From Emydura subglobosa (lineage: Eukaryota > Chordata > Testudines > Chelidae): a stretch of DNA of 64,000 bases. A model generated the notes under the pieces. That model had not been told where the DNA came from, made no database searches, and saw nothing but the letters and a program-made list of their open reading frames with translations. Both the position numbers and the translations under genes were made by a program. The stretch covers positions 19,631,619 to 19,695,618 of the forward strand of contig ML679954.1 in NCBI GenBank assembly GCA_007922225.1, in the 5' to 3' direction. This document shows positions 23,650 through 35,600 of this stretch, one piece after another (within the stretch, counting starts at the first letter, position 1; every line of letters begins with the position of its first letter).

Positions 23650-26600
23650 CTGAAACAAAGAACATGTTATTATAGTTTATGTCACAAGAAGCACCTCTGC
23701 ACTGGCATCACTGAAACAAAATTTGTGTGTTCATGGAAGGATATACAACCCTGGATTTCCCTAGATACAGAACAGCATAGCAGTAAAACTGCAATGCCAG
23801 GTTTTTTACACTGTTTTATCCCAACCTGTAAAGATTATCTCTAGGAATGACAAAAGATCCGTCTCCATTGCCCATTCAACCCTTGACCACATAGCTGTGA
23901 CAGTTAACAAAAACATAGCTTGTGCCAATTGCAATGGTGGTTATTCACTATGATGAGGTAAGAAATTTGAGACTCAGACCCATGATCACTGTTTGCAGTG
24001 TTGGTCCCAAGATATTAGAGAGAAAAGATGAGTGTGCTAATATCTTTCATTGGACCAATTTCTGTTGGTGAAAGAGAGAAGCTTTCGAGCTACAAAGAGC
24101 TCTTCTCCAGGTCTGGGAAAGGCATTCCCAGTGTCACAGCTAAATGCAAGGTGGAACAGCTTATTTAGTATAAGTAATTAAAACACATTGTATGATACCT
24201 TTCAAGGGGAAGTGGCTAGTTAACACCTCTCCAGTCGTAGGACAAAAAAAGGGGTTAGTGGGTGACAGATTTTTGTGGTGAGCCATAAATCCACTTATAT
24301 TTTTAGTGTCTAGCAGTTACAAATTTAAGCTCCCAGGCTCATCTTTTGAAGGTGTAGTGCAGGTTTCCTTTGAGACTGAGGACCAATAGGTCAGACGTAG
24401 GTGATCATTTAGTGAAAAATGTTCACCCAGAGGTGATATGATGGTTTTGTCTTTTATCACTTTTCTGTATGAGTGTATCTGAGAGGTACACCACATGTTT
24501 TGATAGGCACATGAAAGACCTGCGGATTTTGAAAGGTGTGTTGTGTGGGATATTGATCATTGTAGCAGCGGAGATATGTCTGCAGGTTTTGCATCTATTG
24601 CTCTGGCAATGTCTGGTGCCACTTTGAGTTTGTGTGTCCAGTCTATGGGGAGCTTGTTTCTAATGGTGAGCTTGGCGATACTGGGGGTTGTTTGAAGGCC
24701 AGGAGAGGGTGTTTAGGAAAGATTTCTTTCACGATCTGGTCCCCATTAAGTATGGGCTGTAATTGTTTGATGACATCTCATGGGGGTTCCAGTGCGGAGT
24801 GGTAGCTGACAACTAGAGATTGTGCAGTCAGATGCTTTCCCCCCCTGTATTGAAGCACGTTTTCGCGGGGTATGTCTATTTCCACCTTTTCTCAGACCTG
24901 AAGAAAAGCTCTGTATAAGTTCAAAAGCTTGTCTCTTTCACCAGCAGAAGCCGGTCTGATAAAAGATATCACCCACTTTGTCTCACCCATGATTACTGGG
25001 ATTTCTAGTCTTCATTTCAGTAGTTAGTTATACTCATCTTTTTTATTAATCTTTTAGTTTGCAAACGAAATGGACATTTTATTAATGCAATCCTTGTATG
25101 GTGCTTATAATGTCGATGTTAATATGGATTTTAAAAGTTAGCATCAGAGTTAACTTCCAGCAAAGGAGCTCTAATATGTGAGTGCTTTTAACAACAGCAA
25201 ATCTTAAGCACCCAGCATAGGAGTTGGAATTTACAGACACAAAAGTCTTTTGACAGTGACCACCACCACCAGAGAGCTGATTTGATGAAGATTTTAAATA
25301 TTCAAGCGAAAGCTCTGCTTCTGCAAAATAATCCACTTGTGCCCTGGGTCCAATGGGACTCTGAACTGAAATTAGAGGGCTTAGTGGAAAGACCCATTTG
25401 CAGGATGGGGTCTTAGATTGCTACACTGAAAAGGAAATGGTTTCTGAAGCTATGAATATTTGGGGTCCCATGATTTAAACAAGCTGGGGAACTTCCCAAG
25501 ACTGATATACTAACACTTACTTCCATTACGGGAGGCCAAATTAATATTAACAGCCTCTAGAAAATTTAATTGAGACTAATTCCTGCCTGAAGGATGGAGA
25601 AAAGAACATAAGAAGCCTGTGCAGCATCTGGGTAGGATTCCTAACTAGCCCTAGATGTAATGGCACACCACTGATAAGATGGAGAGGAGAATACCCAAAT
25701 CTTCAGCTGATGAACATTCATACTGTGGCTAGCAGCATGAGTTCACTAGAAATGCATGCTTCTCTTTTTTGGAGCAGCAGCACAGCACAGTTGCGACAGT
25801 CTGAATCATTCTTCTGTATGCCAGTCATACATGCAGCTTCTACAAGTGCAAGATTCTATTCTAACTGTAATGAAGTTGTTTTACACATGAAAAGGAAGAC
25901 TAACCATAGTCTTATAATCAATATCATCCATTGATCTAAAGAAATCCAGGCTCTTCGCTCCTGAGAGCTTTCCTTGATCTGAACTGTGTACGCTCAGCGT
26001 GTCCAAAATCTCTCCTAGCAAGTCCATTTCTCTTGTGTGATGAGAAGCCATTCCTGTTTCACCGGAATCATCACTATCATAAAAATAAGCAGATGCTTCC
26101 TCGCTGTCTTCAGACGATAACCTAAAAACAAAAGAAACTCTCCATCAGCCAAAAAAGAATATTTTATGATGTCAGCCTGGCCATTTCTGTAAGTAAATAA
26201 GGATAGCTTTTCAGAGGCCATTTGAATTTGAAAGTGTACTTAACCAGGCCTCTGCACCCACAATTTCACCTGCAAATAAGAACATGCAGACAGATGTAGG
26301 TGCCAACAGGCAGTTAGATGTCTGCATGCCCCAGTTACATACAGGAACAAAAATGGAGGCCAGGTTTTGAAAACTAAGCATTAAGTAGTGATGGATTTAT
26401 TTTATGCGCAGCATTATGAAAATTATGTTCATAGAGTACAAACAGCCTTTTAGAATATGGTCTACATAGTAATACCATTTGATTGAAAAATAACACATAC
26501 AAAATTAATAAACCAGGAGAAAAAACATGCTATTACAAGTAGCATGTAGATGTTTTTTTCTATTCACCAAAGTAAGGGAAATTAGCACTGATTGTAGCTG

Positions 26601-29600
26601 CAGGAGGAATTTCTCAATGTTTATTACCATTCTGGTTCAAAAGTACAGCAGGATGCAACAACTGTAGCCAAGTGGCTGGAAGGAGATAATGAATGTCAGT
26701 GACTCCCATCAGTAAAAATCTATGTCCCACACGTGCATTCCTTCTTAATCTATGTCCCACATCTACCCCGGAGCAAGCCCTCCAACCATTCCCACCCTCT
26801 CCACCACCCACACTCATTCTTCCCCACTTCTTTCTTTTTCCCCTTCTCTTACCATCTTTGGAATGCTCACTCCATCTCTAAAAGATCACAACCTCCCATA
26901 GAACAAAGAAAAATGGTCTCAAGTTGCAGTGGGGGAGGTCTAAGTTGGATATTAGGAAAAAAGCTTTTTCACTAGGAGGGTGGTGAAGCACTGGAATGGG
27001 TTACCTAGGGAGGTGGTGGAATCTCCATTGTTAGAGGTTTTTAAGCTGCGGCTTGACAAAGCCCTGGCTGGGATGATTTAGCTGAGGTTAGTCCTGCTTT
27101 GAGCAGGGGGTTGGACTAGATGATCTCCTGAGGTCCCTTCCAATTCTAATTTTCTATGATTCTATCTCACTTCCTCCAGCTCCTGACTCTCATGGGGATA
27201 TGGATCCCTTCATCTAACACTGCCTCTGCAGTTCCCCTCTTATGGAGGCCTCTCCTTCTCTTCACACATTCCCTGCTCTGGATCATGGTAGGGGTGTTGG
27301 GATTCTTCTCTCCTGTTCCTGCTGCTTCCAAATCCTTCCTCCCCCTCCTTCCCACTCTTTCTCCTCTTCTGGATGCTCTGATGCAACCCTTCCCTCCTCT
27401 TCCCCTCCTCCCTGTGTTGCTCTAATCTATCATCCACCCAACTCCTCCCTATGAGCCTTCCTCTCCGATTTTGTCTCCTGGCTCTCTCTCTTCTTAGACT
27501 CACACTGCTCTCTTCTTACACTTTAAGGTCAGAAGGGACCATTATGATCATCTAGTCTGACCTCCTGCACAGCACAGTTCACAGAACCTCACCCACCAAC
27601 TCCTGTAACATACCCCCAATCCACAAGCAAGTGACCCATGCCCCATGCCGCAGAGGAAGGCGAAAGCGCCCCACGGTCTCTGCCAATCTGCCCTGGGGGG
27701 AAAATTCCTTTCCGACCCCAAATATGGTGATCAACTAAACCCTGAGCATGTGGGCAAGACTCACCAGCCATACACCCAGAAAGATTTCTCTGTAGTAATT
27801 CAGAACCCACCCCATCTAACATCCCATCACATGCCATTGGGCATATTTACCACCAGCAGTCAAAGATCAGTTAATTGCTAAATTAGGCTGTCCCATCATA
27901 CCATCCCCACCATACACTTATCAAGCTGAGTCTTGAAGTCAGCTAGGTTTTTTTGCCCCCCATGGCTCCCCTTGGAAGGCTGTTCCAGAACTTTACTTCT
28001 CTGATGGTTAAAAACCTTTGTCTAATTTCAAGTCTGAACTTTCCGAACTTAAATAATTCTTCTCCCTCCCTGGTATTTATCCCTCTGATGTATTTACAGA
28101 GAGCAATCATATATCCCCTCAGCCTTTTTTTGGTTAGGCTAAACAAGCCAAGATCTTTGAGTCTCCTCTCATAAAACAGATTTTCCATTCCTCAGAACAT
28201 CCTAGTAGCCCTTCTCTGCACCTGTTCCAGTTTAAATTAATCTTTCTTCAACATGGGAGACCAGAACTGCACACAGTATTCCAGATGAGGTCTCACTAGT
28301 GCTTTGCATAATGGTACTAACACCTTCTTATTTCTACTGGAAATACTTCACCTGATGCATCCTAGGACTGCATTAACTTTTTTCACAGCCACATCAGATT
28401 GGCAGCTCATAGTTAGCCTGTGATTAACCAATACACCCAGGTCCTTCTGCTCCTCTGTCTCTTCCAAATGATGTATCCCCAGTTTATAGCAAAAAAATTT
28501 TATTAGTCCCTAAATGCATGATCTTGCACTTTCCACTATTAAATTTCATCCTATTTCTATTACTCCAGTTTACAAGGTCATCCAGATCTTCTTGTATGAT
28601 AATCCAGTCCTCCTCTGTATTAGCAATACCTCCCAAATTTGTGTCATCAGCAAACTTTATTAGCACACTCCCAGTAATAAAAAGGTCAGTAATAAAAAGG
28701 TTAAATAAGATTGATCCCAAGACTAATCCATGAGGAACTCCACTAGTAACCTCTTTCCAGCCTGACAGTTGACCTTTCAGTATGACCTGCTGTAGTCTTC
28801 CCTTTAACCAGTTCCTTATCCACCTTTCAATTTTCATATTAATCTCTATCTTTTCCAGTTTTACTAATAATTCTCCATGTGGGACCGTATCAAATTCCTT
28901 ACTGAAATCTAGGTAAATTAGATCCATTGAATTCCCTTTGCCCAAGAAATCTATTATCTTCTCAAAGAAGGAGAACAGGTTGGTCTGGCTCTATCTACCT
29001 TTTGTAAAACCATGTTGTACTTTGTTCCAACTACTGTTAACCTCTATGTCCTTGACTATTTTCTCTTTCAAAAAATTTTCCAAGACCTTGCATACTACTG
29101 AGGTCCAACTAGCAGGCCTGTAATTACCCGGATCACTTTTTTTTCCTTTCTTAAAAATAGGAACTATGTCAGCAATTCTCCAGTTATATGGTACAACCCC
29201 TGAGTTTACAGATTTATTAAAATTCCTTGCTAATGGAATTGCAATTTCATGTGCCAGTTCCTTTAATATTCCTGGATGGAGATTACCCGGGCCCCTTGAT
29301 TTAGTCCCATTAAGCTGTTCGAGTTTGGCTTCTACCTCTGATGTGGTCATTTCTACCTCCATATTCTCATTCCCATTAGCCACCCTGCCATTATCCCCAA
29401 CCTCTTCATTAAGCTCATTAAAAACTGAGGCAAAGTATTTGTATAGATTTTGGGCCATGCTTAGATTATCCTTAACCTCCACCCCATTCTCAATGCTTAA
29501 TAGTCCCACTTCTTCTTTCTTTGTTTTCTTCCTATTTATATGTCTATAGAACCTTTTATTACTGGTTTTAATTTGCTTTGCAAGGTTAAATTCTACTTGG

Positions 29601-32600
29601 CTTTTGGCCTTTCTCACATTATCCCTACATGTTCTGACCTCCAAGAGGTAGTTTTCCTTGCTGATCCCTCCCATCTTCCATTTCTTGTAGGCTTTCTGCG
29701 TTCTCTTAACCTGTCTGAGATGTTTACTCATCCTGCTTGGTCTACAACTCCTGCCTATTTTTTCCCATTCCTTGGGATGCAGGCTTCAGATAGTTTCTGC
29801 AACTTTGACTTGACGTAATTCCAAGTCTCCTCCACCTTTAGATCCATGAGTTCTTCAGTCCAGTCCACTTCCCCAACTAATTCCCTTAATTTTTTTAAGT
29901 TAGCCCTTTTGAAATCAAAGACCCTAGTTACAGATCTATCTTTTTTATCCTTCCATTTGGTTTGAACTGAATTAGCTCATTATCACTCAAACCAAGGTTG
30001 TCCCCTACAACCAGTTCCTCTATTAGGTCCTCACTACTCACCAATACCAAATCTAAAATGGCATCCCTCTTGTGGGTTCAGTAACTATTTGTGAAGGAAT
30101 CTGTCAGTTATCATGTCCAGGAAAAGCTGGGCTCTACTATTATTAGTAGCCGTTGTCCTCCAGTCTATATCTGGGAAGTTAAAATCTCTCATAATCTCAC
30201 AATTCCCAGTAGTATTTACTTCATTCAAAACATTAAAGAGGTCTCTATTGTTATCCAATTTGGAACCCGGTGGTCTGTAGCACACCCCAAGTACTATCCC
30301 ATAGGAAGCTCTAGTAGCTACAACTTTCCTCCATTTACTAGGCCAACCCTGTCAAAGAAGGAAATTAGGTCTGTTCTTGATAAATCCATGCTGGCTATTC
30401 TGTATAACCCTATTATCCTCTAGGTGCTTACAAAATGATTGTTTAACAGTTCGTTACAGTATCTTTCCAGGTATCAAACGTTAGGCTGACTAATCTATAA
30501 TTCCTCTGGTACTCTTTGTTCTCCTTTTTATTCTGTTGTTTTCATGCTATCCTTTCCTCAGAATCATGAATTCTATCATTTCATGATCACTTTCACCCAA
30601 ACTGTCTTCAACCTTCAGATTTGCAACCAATTCCTCCTTTAGCAACAAGTCTCAAATGGCTGTCTTCCTGAGTATTTGACCTTCTAAAACAAACAGCTGT
30701 CTCCAATAATTTCAAGAACTTATGCATATTTTGTGTTTTGTCATGTTATTTATTCAACAGATGTTTGGTTAGTTAAAGTCCCCCATTACTACTGTAAAGT
30801 AAATATTTCTGTATTAGTTTTAGAAATCCCTCATCCACCTCCTCCTCCAGATTTGGTCGTCTATAGTACGCCCTTAACCATGACACTGTCCCTGTTTCTC
30901 CCCCCTTTTATCTTCACCTAGAGACTTTCAGCTGGTCTGCCTATCACTTCCTTCTGGACCTCCGAACAAGTGTATTTACTCTTGATGTATAATGCAACAT
31001 GTCCTCCCTTTTTTCCCTGCCTGTCTCTCCTGAACAAGCTGTACCCTTCAAAACCAATATGCCAGTCAGGAGATTTATCCCACAAAATCTCTGTGGTACC
31101 AGTAAGTCATAATTTAACTTACTGAGTTATACTTCCAGTTCATTCCCCATACTCCTTACATTTGTGTATAAAGATCCACAAAAGTACCTCATTATTCTCC
31201 TTCAAATCCCTCCTAAAAGCTCTCCTTTGCTGTGATGCCTTCAAAAGACTTGACAACGGTTAGACTGCTTGTGTGCTAAGATCCCTGACTTTCATGCTGA
31301 TCAATATTTTCTCATTGTTTCCTGGCACTACCTCATCTATTTGTTTGTATCAGTCTGTTGTCTCTTGTCTTGCATGTAGATATATAAGATATATGCTCTT
31401 CAGGGCAGAGACCATCCTTTTGTTGTGTGTACAGCACCAAGCACAAAGGAGTCATGGTCCATGATTAGGGATCCTTGGTGCTATAGTAATACAAATGATA
31501 AATAATAATTATATTCTGCCCATTTCTCTGGTACTAAAAGTAGGATTTTATTTCTATATTAGACACTGGAATATTTAACCATTTTTGGGGTAGGAGTCAT
31601 ACTGGGAAAATATCCACTCACATGAACTCAACTGATTTAAAAATCCATTTGAGGGACAGACCCACATATATATTCTCTCTCTCTCACTCTCACTCATACA
31701 CCCACACATGGCTTACTTGCTTGTTCTGTCCATTTCATCATCATCGTCATCATCCAGGGCAGAATCATGATTACTGACATTGGAAAGATGTTGGTTGAAA
31801 CGTGTCTGGAGAGAAAAAATTAACATTATGATCTTTCTTTCTTTATTTTTTTTTGCCTTTTGATCACTGTTCATTTGGGGCCTGAGAGCCCTGTGCTCAT
31901 TTATTTAAATGAGGCTCTGAGAGCCTAGCAGGATTGAGCCCTTGACAGGGAGCATTATGAATTGGTAAGTGATGTCCTTTAGGTATTCTGATAGGAGGAC
32001 CGGAAAAACTCAAACACCACGAATGAAAAAGCAAATAATGCAGTATATTTTTAATGGACATAGATAGCCTAATAATTCATGTAAACCCTTGATCAACACC
32101 TGTTGAAGACTGAAGAGCACTGGCTATTTTTTTTGCAAGCATTTTAGACAAATAATTGTGGTTCAATATCTCCAGACATGTACTTGGGTGAAATTCTAAA
32201 GTTAGTCTACTGTGTATGAGAAATTCAGTCATTTCTGGAATAGTGAATATTAAATGAAACATGGGGTTCTTTATGTATCTGCTTTACCATGTAGAATGCA
32301 GACTTCTGTTGAAGTATTTGATTGTACTTGAACAAATGTTTTAATTACCTTAATAAAAGCTTTTGGACAGGTATTTCGGTGGCTTGTACAATGGAAAGGG
32401 CAGCAATTCGTTATGAAACTTGCCTCCAAAGTCTATGCATCTTTAATACTTGTTATGGTGACGTCATTTAAAATACAAAAATTAACCCATGCAGAAGAAC
32501 CACAGAAAAGGTCTTCTTCACATATCAGAAAACTGAACATTGTCTGAAGACGTGGTGAAATGTGTACAAAGCCAAAGTACTTATGTTAGCTAACTTAAAA

Positions 32601-35600
32601 AACAAAACAAAACAAACAAAACAAACTACACTAGAGAAATGCTACTGCCAGAAATCCATACCCCATTATTGTAGAAGGTTCAGTGAATGTCTAAGCTTAC
32701 ACTAAGTCCCTGATGGTGAGGAAATGTGGCCTTAATCTCAAACTGCCTGGGAAAACTCACTGAAGATTTCACTATGCCACCCAGTGCAGATGCTGCCACA
32801 ATGAAGTAGTGCATTGTTCTACATAAACACAAACACAGTATCTCCAATGTTTTTTCTCCTCCATGAGTGTCTCTAGGCATATGCATTGTAGGTTACCACA
32901 AACATTTTTTTCTTCAAGACTGAATGACAAGAAATGTTTTAGTTTATGCAGCTAAGTTTTGTAATACTTTTTCATGGATCTCAGTCTTTTCTGCATTGCC
33001 AGAAATGACTAACAGGAAATACCTGTTGATAAGAACATAAAAATGGCCATACTGGGTCAGACTAACGGTCCATCTAGCCCAGGATCCTGTCTTTTGACAG
33101 TGGCCAATGCCGGATGCTTCAAAGGAGATGAACAGAACAAAGCAATTATCAAGTGATCCATTTATAGAATCATAGAACATTAGAGTTGGAAGGGACCTGA
33201 GGAGGTTATCTAGTGCAACCTCCTGCTCAAAGCAGGACCAACCCCAACTAAATCATCCCAGCCAGGGCTTTGTCAAACCAGGCCTTAAAAACCTCTAAGG
33301 ATGGAGATTCCACCCCCTCCCCCTCAGTACCCCAATTCCAGTGCTTCACCACCTTCCTAGTGAAAACGTTTTTCCTAATATCCAATCTAGGGCTCCCCCA
33401 CTGCAACTTGAGACCATTGCGCCTTGTTTTGTCATCTGCCACTGAGAATAGCCTAGCTCCATTCAGGGAGCTGAAAGCCGCTATTAAATCCCCCCCTTGC
33501 TCGTCTCTTCTGTAGATTAAACAAGCCTAGTTCCCTCAACCTCTCCTCATCAGTCATGAACTCCAGACCCCTCTCCAATTTCTCCATATCCATTCTGTAG
33601 TGTGGGGCCCAAAGTTGGACACAATACTCCAAATGTGGCCTCACCAATGCAGAATAGAGGGGAATAATCACTTCTCTTGATCTGCTGGCAATGCTCACAC
33701 TAATGCAGCCCAACATTCCCTGTTGTTCAGTCCCAGCCTCTGGAAGTCAGAGGCTTAGGGACACCCAGAGCATGAGGTTGCATCTCTGACCATCTTGACT
33801 AATAGCCATCAATGGACCTATCCTCCATGAATTTATCTAATTCTTTTAGGAAACCAGTTATACTTTTGGCCTTCACAATATCCTTTGGCAACAAGTTCCA
33901 CAGGTTGACTGTGCATTGTGTGAAGAAGTACTTCCTTTTGTTTGTTTTAAGCCTGCTGCCTATTAATTTCATCGAGTAACCCCTGGTTCTTATGTTACGT
34001 GTTATGTTACTTCCTTATTCACTTTCTCCACACAAGTCATGATTTCATAGACCTCTATCATATCCCCCTTTAGTCATCTCTTTTCCAAGCTGAACAGCCC
34101 CAGTGTTTCATACTCCTAATAATTTTTGTTGCCCTTCTCTGTACCTTTCTCCATTTCTAATATACCATTTTTTGAGATGGGATGACCAGAACTGCAAATG
34201 GTATTCTAAGTGGGTGTAGCAGATATTTATATCATGGCATTATGATATTCACTGTCTTATTATCTATCCATTCCTAACGGTTCCTAACATTCTATTAGCT
34301 TTTTTGACTGCTGCTCCCAATGACTCCAAGATCTCGGTCTTGAGTGGTTACAGCTAATTTAGACCCCATCATTTTGTATGTATAATTGGGATTATGGTTT
34401 CCAATATGCATTACTTTTATTTTATCAACACTGAATTTAATCTGCAATTTGGTTGTCCAGTCACCCGGTTTTGTAAGATCCTTTTGTAACTCCTTCACAG
34501 TCTGCTTTGGATTTAACTATCTTGAGTAATTTTGTATCATCTGCAAACTTTACCACTTCTCTGTTTACCCCTTTTTCCAGATCATTTATGAATATGTTGA
34601 ACAGTACTGGTCCCAATACAGACCCCTGGGGAACATCACTATTTACCTCTCTCCGTTCTGAAAACGGACCATTTATTCCTATTCTTTGTTTCCAGTCTTT
34701 TAGCCAGTTACTGATCCATGAGAGAACCTTCCCTCTTATATGATGACTGCTTAGTTTACTTAAGAGCATTTGGTGAGGGACTTTGTCAAAGGTTTTCAGA
34801 AAGTCTAAATACATTATAGCCACAGGATCACTCATGTCCAAATGTTTGTTTTTCTCCTCAAAGAATTCTAATAGATTGGTGAGGCATGGTTTCCCTTTAC
34901 AAAAGCCATGTTGACTCTTCCCCAATATATCATGTTAATCTGTGTGTCTGATAAATCTGTTCTTTATTATAGTTTCAGCCAATTTGCCTGGTATTGAAGT
35001 TAGGTTTGCCAGCCTGTAATTGCCAGGATTATCTCTAGACCCTTTTTAAAAATTAGCATCACGTTAGCTATCCTCCAGCAAGCTGGTTCATGTAATGTAG
35101 GTTACATACCACAGTTAGTAATTCTGCAATGTCATATTTGAGTTCCTTCAGAACTTTTGGGTGAATACTATCTGATCCTGGTGAATTATTTCTGTTTATC
35201 AATTTCTTCCAAAACCTCCTCTACTGACATCTCAATCTGGGACAGTTTCCCAGATTTATCACCTAAAAAGAATGGTTCAGGTGTGGGAATCTCCCTTTCA
35301 TCCTCTGCAGTGAAGACCGATGTAAAGAATTAATTTAGTGTCTCTGCAATGGCCTTGTCTACTTTGAGTGCTCCTTTAGCATCTTGGCTGTCCAGTGGCC
35401 TCACTGCTTGTTAGGCAGGCTTCCTACATCTGATGTACTTTAAAACATTTTGCTGTTAGTTTTTGAGTTTTCTGCTAGTTGTTCTTCAAATTCTTTTTTT
35501 AGCCTGCCTAATTATACTTTTACACTTGACTTGCCAGAGTTTATGCTCCTTTCTATTTTCCTCAATTTTGACTTCCAATTTTTGAAGGATGCCTTTTTGC

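Noticed and set aside
26614..27503. Overlapping open frames in a pyrimidine-rich stretch
   Set aside because: Low-complexity C/T-rich sequence gives long frames on both strands. There is no conserved motif, and part of it is a CR1 tail.
28518..30423. Open frames on + such as 29166-29549 and 30091-30423
   Set aside because: They are antisense shadows of CR1 reverse transcriptase and endonuclease sequence on the - strand.
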